Shown here in pieces: positions 21,963 to 30,553 of a stretch of DNA of 33,924 nt; position 1 is the stretch's first letter; each line of letters opens with the position of its first letter. The stretch lies in assembly GCA_964404095.1 (NCBI GenBank), contig CAYOIN010000011.1:1-33924 (forward strand), read 5' to 3'. The notes under the pieces are model-generated. The model saw nothing but the letters and a program-made list of their open reading frames with translations, searched no databases and was not told where the DNA came from. The stretch comes from CAZLQR01 sp964404095. Lineage in GTDB: Bacteria > Patescibacteriota > Microgenomatia > UBA1406 > GWC2-37-13. The position numbers and the translations under genes are program-made.

Positions 21963-22316
21963 ATGCCATTTGAACGAAGAGAAACACTGTTAGGCATCGT
22001 CCCGCTGGGACGGTGGAAGAAGGTAGAGACCGGAACGGTAGATGAACGGTACGATGGCGTGGAAGGCCCATTTAGTTTGAAATCCAATAGAACTTTGTTC
22101 GTAGATGTTACTTCGTCGGTGCCTCTCGATGAGCAAACTCTTACCGTAAAATCGAGAACAAGAATAGCCGATCCCTGGACGTCATTTCGAGATCTTGACA
22201 CAGTACAGCAACTTACAGCGGGTGATAGGAAAAGAGTAAGAGTATTTGGACCAAATCCTGGGCACTGCATCGTTTTCAGAAGTAAGCCATTACAAACTCG
22301 AGCTTCAAAGAGATGA
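21963..22316 (+). CDS. Hypothetical protein, first of an orphan pair
   Basis: The protein is 117 aa; I do not recognise it. It is rich in Arg, Thr, Val and short beta-prone stretches (NRTLFVDVTSSV, TLTVKSRTRI) and ends in a basic tail. No signal peptide, membrane helix or cysteine pair is present. Support for a real gene comes from a good promoter 6 nt upstream and a 4-bp ATGA overlap with the next small gene. It may be a small beta-rich nucleic-acid- or protein-binding protein, but that is speculation. A 111-aa antisense frame overlaps it and has no promoter or coupling. Confidence 0.6.
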   Translation: MPFERRETLLGIVPLGRWKKVETGTVDERYDGVEGPFSLKSNRTLFVDVTSSVPLDEQTLTVKSRTRIADPWTSFRDLDTVQQLTAGDRKRVRVFGPNPGHCIVFRSKPLQTRASKR

Positions 22317-22597
22317 TTGTTAAGGAGAGTCTGCGATTTCTCGGTGTACCGCTCCGTAAGTCACGAGAACTGCACACAAATGGACCAACGCTCGATCTCT
22401 ATCAGCCGACAAGCTACACCAGATCGGGTCTGTCGATCGATGTTGGCGCACAGACCGTATACGTGCGGGAGTTGAACCTCGCAAAGACCTCATCACCAAA
22501 ATCAATACGCAGTGTACAGCTTCCTACCACCGACCATGTTTTCCGGCAAAAAACGAGACTTCCGGGAATGTACCACCTCTTCAAACGAGTAAAATAG
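22313..22597 (+). CDS. Hypothetical protein, second of an orphan pair
   Basis: The protein is 94 aa and not recognised. It is basic, with beta-prone stretches GLSIDVGAQTVYVRELN and a C-terminal MYHLFKRVK. The start overlaps the preceding stop by 4 bp, implying translational coupling. The pattern of a short strand ending in IDV or VDV, then a Ser/Arg-rich loop, is loosely shared with the first gene, so the two may be remote paralogues or two halves of one ancestral protein; the evidence is thin. No SD is needed if coupled. It ends 37 nt before gatC. Confidence 0.55.
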   Translation: MIVKESLRFLGVPLRKSRELHTNGPTLDLYQPTSYTRSGLSIDVGAQTVYVRELNLAKTSSPKSIRSVQLPTTDHVFRQKTRLPGMYHLFKRVK

Positions 22598-22622
22598 CCG
22601 AGCCGAATCCTGCTCGTTCATA

Positions 22623-22628
22623 TATAAT
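22623..22628 (+). promoter_or_regulatory. -10 element of gatCAB
   Basis: TATAAT ends 6 nt before the gatC ATG at 22635, predicting a leaderless operon transcript. No good -35 is visible. The same TATATAATG context occurs upstream of the gene at 21963. Confidence 0.55.
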
Positions 22629-22634
22629 GACAGC

Positions 22635-22934
22635 ATGAAAAAGCTCTCAAATACTGAAATTGAATCACTCTCACGACTCTCTCAGTTACAGCTTTCTGAT
22701 GCAGAAAAAGCAAAAATTGCTTCACAGTTTACCGAAACAATCTCATACGTTGATAATCTCAATGATCTTGATACATCAACAATCGATAGTCTCACCAACA
22801 TAACTGGCCAGATCAACCGATACTTCGAGGATGGTGCGCCAAATACTCGACTTCTCACACAGGCAGAGGCAACCGGTCAGTCAAAGGATGTGAAAGACGG
22901 TATGTTTAAAGTTCCCAAAGTTCTCTCAAAGTAG
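22635..22934 (+). CDS. gatC: Asp-tRNA(Asn)/Glu-tRNA(Gln) amidotransferase subunit C
   Basis: The protein is 99 aa, normal for GatC. LSRLSQLQLSDAEKAKIASQF is the N-terminal helical hairpin, and ISYVDNLNDLDTSTIDSL the conserved middle; the end GMFKVPKVLSK is typical. GatC is a belt-like stabiliser that holds GatA and GatB together. It begins a gatC-gatA-gatB operon with 1 nt to gatA. It starts 6 nt beyond a TATAAT box. The presence of GatCAB suggests that Gln-tRNA(Gln), and perhaps Asn-tRNA(Asn), are made by transamidation in this organism (family knowledge). Confidence 0.95.
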   Translation: MKKLSNTEIESLSRLSQLQLSDAEKAKIASQFTETISYVDNLNDLDTSTIDSLTNITGQINRYFEDGAPNTRLLTQAEATGQSKDVKDGMFKVPKVLSK

Positions 22935-22935
22935 T

Positions 22936-24300
22936 ATGGACATTCTTGGAACATCACTCATCGATCTCAGACAGCACGTTGCTGATAAAAAAATATCAAA
23001 CAGAGAACTTTGGGACTATTTTGTCAATCGTATAAAGAAGTACAACGACGATCTCAACTGTTTTGTCACGAGTCCGAGTGATATCCCGGCTGGTGACGGA
23101 TTCCCAATGCCGTTCAAGGACAACTTCTGCACAAACGGCATTCGGACAACGGCCTCATCGAAGGTACTCGATAACTTCATCCCACCATACAGTGCAACCG
23201 TTGTCGAACGTCTTCTCAAAAACAATTTTTCGGTCTTTGGGAAAACGAATATGGATGCGTGGGCTCACGGTTCTTCGACCGAAACATCGGATTATGGTGT
23301 GACGAATAACCCTTGGGACACAACTCGACCTGCTGGAGGATCCTCAGGAGGCTCGGCCGCTTCGGTAGCAGCATATCTCGCACCTGCGGCAATCGGATCC
23401 GAAACAGCTGGGTCGATCCGCCAACCCGCAGCATGGTGTGGACTGATCGGACTAAAGCCAACCTATGGAAGAGTATCTCGGTACGGCGTTATCGCAATGG
23501 GATCTTCATGGGACTGTCCCGGTCCCATCACAAGAACTGTCGCCGACGCTGCATACCTTCTCGAGCTTATCCAAGGTGAAGATCCATTTGATGCAACGTC
23601 GATCCCAACGGATGTTCAACAATATTCTCTCCAAGAATCTAAAAAGTTTAAGATCGGTGTGAGTGAGGACTATCTTGAGAATATCGATGATGACATTCGC
23701 AAGCGGTACGAAGAAACAATCGAGATCCTCAAGAAACTGGGTCATTCAGTCGTTCCGGTAGAGCTCATATCACCGAAGTACTCGATCTCTGTCTACACGA
23801 TCATCCAGCGGTCTGAGGTTTCATCAAACCTAAATCGATACGACGGTGTCCGATATGGGAACGGGAGAGACATGTTCGGACAGGAGGCGAAGCGAAGAAT
23901 CATGCTCGGAACCTACAGTCTTTCACACGGATATTATGACGCCTTTTACAAAAAAGCAGAGAAGGTGAGACAGCTGATCATTCAAGACTTCGATCGAGCA
24001 TTTCATGAAGTGGATGTGATCCTGGCTCCAACAACCCCCCAGACAGCGATCAAGAAAGGAGATTTTGAGAAGTATCCATTCTTCGGTGAGATGATGGACG
24101 TACTCAACGAGCCAGCAGCTGCTGCGGGTATTCCGGCCATCAACTTCCCAATGGGCCTCGATCGCCAGAACCTTCCGATCGGACTGCAGTTCATGGGTCC
24201 TCGACTCCAAGAACAGTCCATCCTTTCGATTACGAGAGAACTTGAACAGGAAACAGAATTTATGGGAGTTATGAATGGATTACTAAATAAATATGAGTAA
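22936..24300 (+). CDS. gatA: Asp-tRNA(Asn)/Glu-tRNA(Gln) amidotransferase subunit A
   Basis: The protein is 454 aa, slightly shorter than the usual 480-490. It is an amidase-signature enzyme that frees ammonia from glutamine or asparagine for GatB. The catalytic Lys is in MPFKDNFC, the cis-Ser in the GGSSGGSAASVAA block, and the nucleophile Ser in GSETAGSIRQPAAWCG, where the common GSDTGGS is GSETAGS but the Ser is kept. The C-terminal part has VILAPTTP and INFPMGLDRQNLPIGLQFMG. It starts 1 nt after gatC and overlaps gatB by 8 bp. Nothing essential looks missing; the shortening is mainly at the N-terminus. Confidence 0.96.
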   Translation: MDILGTSLIDLRQHVADKKISNRELWDYFVNRIKKYNDDLNCFVTSPSDIPAGDGFPMPFKDNFCTNGIRTTASSKVLDNFIPPYSATVVERLLKNNFSVFGKTNMDAWAHGSSTETSDYGVTNNPWDTTRPAGGSSGGSAASVAAYLAPAAIGSETAGSIRQPAAWCGLIGLKPTYGRVSRYGVIAMGSSWDCPGPITRTVADAAYLLELIQGEDPFDATSIPTDVQQYSLQESKKFKIGVSEDYLENIDDDIRKRYEETIEILKKLGHSVVPVELISPKYSISVYTIIQRSEVSSNLNRYDGVRYGNGRDMFGQEAKRRIMLGTYSLSHGYYDAFYKKAEKVRQLIIQDFDRAFHEVDVILAPTTPQTAIKKGDFEKYPFFGEMMDVLNEPAAAAGIPAINFPMGLDRQNLPIGLQFMGPRLQEQSILSITRELEQETEFMGVMNGLLNKYE

Positions 24301-25582
24301 CTATATACCGGTCATCGGACTCGAGATACACGTCGAGCTAAAAACAGAGTCCAAGATGTTTTGCCAGTGTTCTGCAGATTATTTCGGTAAAGCACCAAAC
24401 ACAAACACCTGTCCGGTCTGCTTAGGCTTACCGGGTGCACTTCCGGTACCGAATAAGAAAGCCATTGAGTGGTGTATAAAGATCGGAAAGGCGCTCAACT
24501 GCACGATTAATCACAAAACGAAGTTTGATCGTAAGCACTATTCCTATCCTGATCTCCCTAAGGGATATCAGATTAGCCAGTATGATCAACCAGTTGCGGT
24601 GAACGGTTGGATGGAGGTTGGCGGGAAAAAGTTCCGAATACATAGAGTTCATCAAGAGGAAGATACCGGTAAGCTCATCCATTCAGGAGCAGACTCTCTT
24701 GTCGATTTCAATCGGTCCGGTGTACCGCTTGTTGAGATAGTAACCGAACCAGATTTCTCAAGTGCGGAAGAAGTAAAAAACTTTCTTCAGTACCTCCACT
24801 CGATCATCAGATACCTCGATGTATCGGATGCGGATATGGAGAAAGGGTCGATGAGAATGGAGCCAAACATTTCGGTGAAGGTGACGGGCTTAGACGGGCT
24901 GCCAAACTATAAAGTTGAGGTGAAGAACGTTAATTCCTTTAACTTCGTAAAGCGATCGATCGAATTTGAGATTACCCGACAGGAAGCACTCCTTGAGAAA
25001 GGGGAAACTCCAAGGCAAGAAACACGAGGATTTGATGAGAAGTCGATGAAAACAGTGTCTCAGCGATCAAAAGAAGAAGCTCATGACTATCGTTACTTCC
25101 CTGAGCCGGACATCCCTCCCCTTGTGTTTGAGCAGGACTGGATTACGTCCCTTGAGCTCCCCGAACTCCCATCTGCGAAGGTGCAGAGGTATGTCACCGA
25201 GTACCATCTTCGAGAGAGCGACGCGCAGAGAATCATAATCGATAAAGATACAGCGAAATTTTTTGAGACGGTGGTAACAATGTCCAAGCTAGATCCACAG
25301 AAGGTTGCCAATCTACTCATCAATAACAAGATTAAGAGCGATGGTACGGTTGCGGATTTCGTTGCGAAGGCAGAGGTCGCACTTGAACCAAAACAAACCG
25401 ATGAAGATCAGCTGACAGTATCGATTCAGCAGGTACTCTCAGAGCAGCCAGATGCGGTGGACAGTTATAAGAACGGGAAGGAATCGATTCTTATGTTTCT
25501 CGTCGGCCAAGTAATGCAAAAAATGAAGGGAAAAGCTGATGCACAACGAGTAAAAGAAGAGCTGTTGAAAAGCATAAAATAG
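24293..25582 (+). CDS. gatB: Asp-tRNA(Asn)/Glu-tRNA(Gln) amidotransferase subunit B
   Basis: The protein is 429 aa, some 45 residues short of most GatB. It opens with IPVIGLEIHVELKTESKMFC and has the zinc Cys set CQC...CPVC, the HYSYPDLPKGYQISQYDQP motif and DFNRSGVPLVEIVTEPD. These form the kinase/transamidase cradle that phosphorylates misacylated tRNA and receives ammonia from GatA. The C-terminal YqeY-like tail is present (VANLLINN, ending MQKMKGKADAQRVKEELLKSI) but compact, so the lost length lies in the helical linker/tail region. It overlaps gatA by 8 bp and ends 40 nt before dnaE. Confidence 0.96.
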   Translation: MSNYIPVIGLEIHVELKTESKMFCQCSADYFGKAPNTNTCPVCLGLPGALPVPNKKAIEWCIKIGKALNCTINHKTKFDRKHYSYPDLPKGYQISQYDQPVAVNGWMEVGGKKFRIHRVHQEEDTGKLIHSGADSLVDFNRSGVPLVEIVTEPDFSSAEEVKNFLQYLHSIIRYLDVSDADMEKGSMRMEPNISVKVTGLDGLPNYKVEVKNVNSFNFVKRSIEFEITRQEALLEKGETPRQETRGFDEKSMKTVSQRSKEEAHDYRYFPEPDIPPLVFEQDWITSLELPELPSAKVQRYVTEYHLRESDAQRIIIDKDTAKFFETVVTMSKLDPQKVANLLINNKIKSDGTVADFVAKAEVALEPKQTDEDQLTVSIQQVLSEQPDAVDSYKNGKESILMFLVGQVMQKMKGKADAQRVKEELLKSIK

Positions 25583-25622
25583 TGTTATCCTTTCGCGTTA
25601 CGTATTCTTTGAACCAATCTCG

Positions 25623-28600
25623 ATGAGTTTTGTACACCTTCACTGTCATACCGAGTATTCACTCCTCGATGGATTAGCCCGCACCGATGACATTATCGCG
25701 AAAGCGAAGAAGCACAACATGCCGGCCGTGGCAATAACAGATCATGGGTCGCTTTACGGCGCATTCCAGTTCTATATTAAAGCAAAGGATGCCGGGATCA
25801 AGGCGATTATCGGCGTTGAGGCGTACAAGGCGAAGCGCTCCCGACACGATAAGGAGGGCGGGCAGGACAGAGATCAGAATCATCTCGTACTCCTTGCAAT
25901 GAACCTTACCGGGTACAAAAACCTCCTTAAAATTGTAACCGCAGCTCATCTCGAAGGCTTTTACTACAAGCCACGAATTGATTTTGAGCTGCTCGAGCAG
26001 TATAACGAAGGGTTGATTTGTTTGACCGGGTGTCTCAACGGCGAGGTGCCGGAGCTCATTCTTCAAAATCAGATCCCCGAAGCAGAACAGAAGCTACAGC
26101 AGTATCACCAAATCTTCGGAGACCGTCTCTACCTCGAACTCCAAAGACATCCAGGAATGGAAGAGAACGACATTGTTAACAAGGAGCTCATTCGTATGTC
26201 ACGCACCTATGGAATACCGGTTGTGGCAACAAATGATGTCCATTATCTGAACAAGGAGGACGCGTACGCTCAGGAGATTCTCCTTTGTATTCAAACACTG
26301 AGAACAATTCATGAGCAGAATCGCCCATTGAGCATGATCGAAAATCCGGATTTTTACTTCAAGACCCCGGATGAAATGGCAACGTTGTTTGCAGATCTCC
26401 CAGAGGCTATCGAAAATGCAGTCAAGATCGCGGATCGATGTGAATTGGAGATACCTCATGGTAAGATGATTTTACCTTCATTTCCACTCCCTGAAGGAAT
26501 CACCCCAGAGCAACAGCTCAGAGAAAATGTACGTAACGGTATCGACCGAGTAAAGAACTTCGATCAGGAGGTTGTACAGAAGCGCATTGAGTACGAGCTT
26601 TCGGTTATTGTGCAGAAAGGATACGCAAATTATTTTCTTGTTGTGTCAGACTTTGTGAACTGGGCAAAGAAGGAAGGTATCGCGGTAGGACCAGGTCGAG
26701 GATCTGCCGCAGGATCGCTCGTCTCGTACTGCCTTCGCATCACCGACATCAATCCCCTTACCTATAACCTCCCGTTTGAGCGGTTCCTCAACCCAGGGAG
26801 GCCATCCCCACCGGACATCGATATCGACTTTGCAGATCGCCGTCGTGATGAGGTAATTCAATATGTTCGAAAGCGGTATGGTGACGACCATGTAGCGCAG
26901 ATTATCACCTTTGGAACAATGGAGTCTCGGCTTGCAGTACGAGATGTTGCACGTGCACTTGGAATGTCCTACGGACAGGCAGACCGCATTGCAAAGATGA
27001 TTCCACCGCCACGCCAAGGATTCCATATGAAACTCAAGCAAGCCATTGAGGAGACTGCGGAGCTGAAGCTTGCCTACAACTCGGAGCCCGAAACAAAACA
27101 GGTACTTGATGTCGCACAACGCCTCGAGAGTATGCCACGCCATGCATCGGTGCATGCCGCAGGTGTGATTATTGCAGACAAGCCTCTGGTAGAGTATGTG
27201 CCACTCCAGCGAGAGCCGAAGGAAGAAAAGATTATCACTCAGTTTGACATGTACAACCTCGACCTGAATGCCGTGTCCGATAACAAGGCAGTGGGTTTGA
27301 TGAAGATGGACTTCCTCGGACTCCGCAACCTTACCATTCTCGAGGATGCACTGAGATTCGTAAAAGAGTCGAAAGGCCTTGATGTTGATATTCATGAAGT
27401 TCCTTTGGATGATCCGAAGACATTCGAGCTCATCAGTAACGGCGATACGGTCGGTGTCTTTCAACTCGAGTCTGCCGGAATGCGGCGACTGGCGAAGGAT
27501 CTCAAGCCGGAAAAAATCAGCGACATTATCGCAATGGTTGCGCTATTTCGACCAGGCCCTATGGATCTTATTCCATCCTTCATTGAAGGAAAGGCAAATC
27601 CGAAGCGTGTACGCTACCCACACAAGGATCTGAAGCCGGTTCTTGAGGAGACCTACGGCATTCTCGTCTACCAAGAGCAGGTCATGAATATCGCAGCGGT
27701 TCTCGCAGGGTTTAGCATGAGCGAGGCAGATCTACTTCGCATGGCGGTCGGAAAGAAGAAAAAATCACTCATGGAGAAAGGGAAGAAGAACTTCATCGAA
27801 GGCTGCGTAAAAAATGGCTATACAAAGATCCTTGCGGAAAAGATCTTCGGATTCATCGAAAAGTTCGCCGCGTACGGATTTAACAAAGCGCACGCTGCCT
27901 CGTATGCATTGATCGCGTACTGGACAGCATACATGAAGGCGAACTACCCGGTTGAGTTCATGACCGCTCTTCTAACTGCAGAGCTCCAGGGTGTAGCAGG
28001 ACCAATGCGCGAGATTAAGATGGCACAGACACTTGAAGAGTGTAAAAAAATGGAGATCGTCATACTTCCACCTGATATCACGAAGTCGATCGCTCGGTTT
28101 AAGATCGAGGATGGTGGTATCAGATTTGGACTTTCTGCGATTAAGAACGTAGGTGAGGCGGCAATCGACTCTATTGTAGAGACGCGCGACAAGCAACCAT
28201 TCGTGAGTTTCACCGACTTCCTCAAGCGGGTAGACCTCAGGCGTGTGAACAAGAAGACCGTAGAAAGCTTGATCAAGGCGGGGGGTTTCTCAGCATTCGG
28301 AAATCGAGCAACCCTCCTTGCTAACTATCCTGAATTAGTTAAGGAAATTTCGGCGACCCGTGAAACTCAGGACAAGGGTCAGTTTGATCTCTTCACCGAT
28401 GCGGGGAGTGACGCTCAGTCGCAGGATCTTTTTACTCCGATACCCGAGGTTACCGAGGATGAGATCTATGCGATGGAGAAGGAAGTGATTGGTTTCTTGA
28501 TTAATAAAAATCCACTTGCGAAGTTTCAAGAAATTATCGAGAAAAAAGCGACGAAGAAGGTAGGTGAGGTTTCGCTGGATGACCAAGGCCAAAAAGTTGT

Positions 28601-28838
28601 ACTCGTAGGTATCGTCAGTGGTAGAAAGATAATCAAAACAAAGAAGGACAATCTTGAGATGGCGTTTCTGACGGTATTTGACGAAACCGGGTCGGTCGAG
28701 GTCATCGTGTTTCCCAAGTTATTTGTAAAGTTCCGCGACATTCTCAATATCAATCAGGTTATTATCTTCAAAGGCACCGTTTCTGAGAAGGAAGACCAGA
28801 TCAACGTACTTCTCGATGTAGCGATGAAGCTCGGGTAG
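25623..28838 (+). CDS. dnaE: DNA polymerase III subunit alpha
   Basis: The protein is 1071 aa, the replicative polymerase. The N-terminal PHP domain starts FVHLHCHTEYSLLDG and keeps its His residues, with AITDHGSLYGAFQFY. The palm has GPGRGSAAGSLVSYCL and the metal aspartates in PDIDIDF (Asp398, 400, 402). AAYGFNKAHAASYALIAYWT and HhH-like FGLSAIKNVGEAAIDSI follow, then an OB fold near the C-terminus (VVLVGIVSGRKIIKTKKDN). It is about 90 residues shorter than the E. coli protein; it stops soon after the OB fold, so the tau-binding tail seems reduced or absent. The start is the first ATG in a 40-nt gap after gatB; a TATTCT at 25603-25608 is a weak -10 candidate. Confidence 0.97.
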   Translation: MSFVHLHCHTEYSLLDGLARTDDIIAKAKKHNMPAVAITDHGSLYGAFQFYIKAKDAGIKAIIGVEAYKAKRSRHDKEGGQDRDQNHLVLLAMNLTGYKNLLKIVTAAHLEGFYYKPRIDFELLEQYNEGLICLTGCLNGEVPELILQNQIPEAEQKLQQYHQIFGDRLYLELQRHPGMEENDIVNKELIRMSRTYGIPVVATNDVHYLNKEDAYAQEILLCIQTLRTIHEQNRPLSMIENPDFYFKTPDEMATLFADLPEAIENAVKIADRCELEIPHGKMILPSFPLPEGITPEQQLRENVRNGIDRVKNFDQEVVQKRIEYELSVIVQKGYANYFLVVSDFVNWAKKEGIAVGPGRGSAAGSLVSYCLRITDINPLTYNLPFERFLNPGRPSPPDIDIDFADRRRDEVIQYVRKRYGDDHVAQIITFGTMESRLAVRDVARALGMSYGQADRIAKMIPPPRQGFHMKLKQAIEETAELKLAYNSEPETKQVLDVAQRLESMPRHASVHAAGVIIADKPLVEYVPLQREPKEEKIITQFDMYNLDLNAVSDNKAVGLMKMDFLGLRNLTILEDALRFVKESKGLDVDIHEVPLDDPKTFELISNGDTVGVFQLESAGMRRLAKDLKPEKISDIIAMVALFRPGPMDLIPSFIEGKANPKRVRYPHKDLKPVLEETYGILVYQEQVMNIAAVLAGFSMSEADLLRMAVGKKKKSLMEKGKKNFIEGCVKNGYTKILAEKIFGFIEKFAAYGFNKAHAASYALIAYWTAYMKANYPVEFMTALLTAELQGVAGPMREIKMAQTLEECKKMEIVILPPDITKSIARFKIEDGGIRFGLSAIKNVGEAAIDSIVETRDKQPFVSFTDFLKRVDLRRVNKKTVESLIKAGGFSAFGNRATLLANYPELVKEISATRETQDKGQFDLFTDAGSDAQSQDLFTPIPEVTEDEIYAMEKEVIGFLINKNPLAKFQEIIEKKATKKVGEVSLDDQGQKVVLVGIVSGRKIIKTKKDNLEMAFLTVFDETGSVEVIVFPKLFVKFRDILNINQVIIFKGTVSEKEDQINVLLDVAMKLG

Positions 28839-28866
28839 TTGAATATTATCTTTTCTGGTGTACAAT
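28839..28866 (+). promoter_or_regulatory. Promoter of the orphan gene at 28874
   Basis: TTGAAT (28839-28844), 16 nt and TACAAT (28861-28866) end 7 nt before the ATG, another leaderless arrangement. The -35 begins immediately after the dnaE stop. Confidence 0.65.
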
Positions 28867-28873
28867 AGCAGCC

Positions 28874-29467
28874 ATGACAGAGCGACCACAAAGAAGTGAA
28901 CTATTACGGCATCGAGTTCTCGTACTTCCACATACCGATGCTACGTCACAGGTCTCGAGAGAACGATTGGCTACAGTCGCTCGTCAGTTGCAACGTTTTA
29001 ACGCTACTGAGGTACTGAGATCAACCTTCCAACGCTTGACCGAAAGCGGCCAAAAATGTGCGCTTGTTCCCGAACATTTTCATCAGGAACCATCGGTGCC
29101 AAGTCCGATCGACGGAGAGGAAGGATTATTTTATCGGCATCCAGACGGAACGGTCCGATCGGGCATTGGATGGGATTTTCAACAAGAAGGTAAACATCAA
29201 GTTGCATATGACGGGATCCGTATCTTAGCACACCCAGGTTTCATACTTGTCCAGGGTGCTGATACCGCGGTTATTGATCCACGAGTGATGCAAGAGTACC
29301 GCACCATAGCAGGTCAAACTTCTCCAGAGATGAACCCATTTGTTGCGGCAGTTAACTATTCCATTGCGCATCCCGGTAGATTTACTGTGTCTCGACTAAC
29401 GATGTCGGATGCTGCCAGCTCCTTAGTTCCAGCAAATGGATTACCTGCCGTTGACTTTGGCGACTAA
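28874..29467 (+). CDS. Hypothetical protein
   Basis: The protein is 197 aa and not recognised. It has no signal peptide or membrane helix. The N-terminal third is Arg/Gln-rich and helical (RERLATVARQLQRFNATEVL). The middle is aromatic- and Gly-rich (GLFYRHPDGTVRSGIGWDF), and a short strand pattern follows (IRILAHPGFILVQGADTAVI). The C-terminus includes NPFVAAVNYSIAHPGRFTVS. It has its own good promoter and is followed by the promoter of the ATP synthase operon, so it is a single-gene unit. Coding is supported by an unbroken frame that fills the gap between the two promoters. No function is proposed. Confidence 0.6.
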   Translation: MTERPQRSELLRHRVLVLPHTDATSQVSRERLATVARQLQRFNATEVLRSTFQRLTESGQKCALVPEHFHQEPSVPSPIDGEEGLFYRHPDGTVRSGIGWDFQQEGKHQVAYDGIRILAHPGFILVQGADTAVIDPRVMQEYRTIAGQTSPEMNPFVAAVNYSIAHPGRFTVSRLTMSDAASSLVPANGLPAVDFGD

Positions 29468-29470
29468 GCG

Positions 29471-29500
29471 TTGACAGACCTTCGAGGGTACTGTTACAAT
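29471..29500 (+). promoter_or_regulatory. Promoter of the ATP synthase operon
   Basis: TTGACA (29471-29476), 18 nt and TACAAT (29495-29500). The consensus -35 suits a highly expressed operon. The expected start near 29507 lies downstream of the ATG at 29503, which favours the second in-frame ATG at 29512 as the true start. Confidence 0.7.
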
Positions 29501-29511
29501 ATATGCGTAAA

Positions 29512-29706
29512 ATGAATCCGACATTGCTTAATGCCGGAATGTATCTCGCAACACCGCTATTACTGGCAGTGTTCATCGGTTACCAGCTAGATACATACTT
29601 TCACACCAAACCGGTGTGGATGATTGTCTTGATCGTGTTTGGGACAGTGAGTTCGTTTTACAATTTGTGGAAATTGTCGAAAGAAATAAAGAATGAGCGT
29701 CGTTAA
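29512..29706 (+). CDS. AtpZ/AtpI-like ATP synthase-associated membrane protein
   Basis: The protein is 64 aa with two membrane helices (LNAGMYLATPLLLAVFIGYQ and a WMIVLIVFGTVSSFYNLW stretch) joined by a short loop with DTYF, and a basic C-terminal tail. This is the small gene that precedes subunit a in many atp operons (PF09527 / AtpZ group); it has been linked to Mg2+/Ca2+ handling or assembly of the c ring, with the role not settled. The start is placed at 29512 because the ATG at 29503 lies only 2 nt after the -10 box; the longer form would add three residues (MRK). It overlaps atpB by 14 bp. Confidence 0.78.
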   Translation: MNPTLLNAGMYLATPLLLAVFIGYQLDTYFHTKPVWMIVLIVFGTVSSFYNLWKLSKEIKNERR

Positions 29707-30517
29707 CACCACCACCCAAGAACCACACATTACCAAAGCGGTCGCATCTCCTTCGGCCGAACACACCTCAAAAGCAACAGAATCGACCGAGCATAAAGCC
29801 GGTCCGCATATCAGTATCAAGGCTGAACCTGTTTTTACCTTCAATAATTTTCCGGTAGTAAACTCGCTTCTTCTCTCCTGGATTACGCTCGTATTCTTCA
29901 TCGGACTGGTGATAAAGTACAATATGGATAGTCGGAAGAAGAACAAATCCTCATTTTTTTACTTCATTAACTTCTGTCTTCGATCGTTGTTTGATTTTTT
30001 TGAGTCCGCTATGAAGGAAAAAACAGCCACTTACTTTGGCCTACTTGGTGCATTCTTCTTCTTTATTCTCCTACAGAACTGGTCAGGACTTCTGCCCGGT
30101 GTCGGGAGCGTGCTCTACAATCATGTTCCAATGCTCCGTGCAAATACAGCAGATCTCAACACCACACTCGCGCTCGGACTTATTTCAGTAGCTTCAATTC
30201 AGTTTTTTGGTGTCACGACACTTGGGCTCAAAAGCTATCTGAGCAAGTTCTTTAACTTTAGTAGCCCGATCGCCTTCTTTGTAGGAATTCTTGAGATTGT
30301 ATCGGAGCTGTCCCGCGTTCTTTCATTTGCTTTCCGTTTGTTTGGTAATATCTTTGCGGGTGAAGTGCTCCTTTCTGTTGTTGCGTTCTTGATCCCAGTT
30401 CTTGTATCATTTCCTTTTCTCCTGCTTGAAACATTCGTCGGCGTGATCCAGGCCGTAGTTTTTGCAATGCTCAGCGCAGTATTAATCAATATGGCGACTA
30501 CCGAGTCGCATCATTAA
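29693..30517 (+). CDS. atpB: ATP synthase F0 subunit a
   Basis: The protein is 274 aa. A polar, Thr/Ser/Glu-rich N-terminal stretch of about 40 residues precedes the first helix. Five to six membrane helices follow. The essential Arg is in SFAFRLFGNIFAGE (Arg215), the residue that faces the c-ring carboxylate. The last helices contain FPFLLLETFVGVIQAVVFAML. Subunit a forms the two half-channels for ion passage. It overlaps the previous gene by 14 bp and is followed by a 36-nt gap with a strong SD for atpE. Confidence 0.95.
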   Translation: MSVVNTTTQEPHITKAVASPSAEHTSKATESTEHKAGPHISIKAEPVFTFNNFPVVNSLLLSWITLVFFIGLVIKYNMDSRKKNKSSFFYFINFCLRSLFDFFESAMKEKTATYFGLLGAFFFFILLQNWSGLLPGVGSVLYNHVPMLRANTADLNTTLALGLISVASIQFFGVTTLGLKSYLSKFFNFSSPIAFFVGILEIVSELSRVLSFAFRLFGNIFAGEVLLSVVAFLIPVLVSFPFLLLETFVGVIQAVVFAMLSAVLINMATTESHH

Positions 30518-30535
30518 CAATTACATATTCAAACG

Positions 30536-30545
30536 AAGGAGGTGA
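30536..30545 (+). promoter_or_regulatory. Strong Shine-Dalgarno of atpE
   Basis: AAGGAGGTGA is an essentially complete match to the 16S 3' end, 8 nt before the ATG at 30554. It is the only full-strength SD noticed in the window. It fits the need for a multi-copy c ring. Confidence 0.85.
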
Positions 30546-30553
30546 AAATATAA

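Noticed and set aside
21935..22270. A 111-aa minus-strand frame opposite the first orphan gene
   Set aside because: The plus-strand frame has a near-consensus promoter 6 nt upstream and an ATGA-coupled partner; the minus frame has neither.
26646..27464. A 272-aa minus-strand frame inside dnaE
   Set aside because: It lies opposite the conserved polymerase core, has no promoter or domain, and its composition reflects the codon pattern of dnaE.
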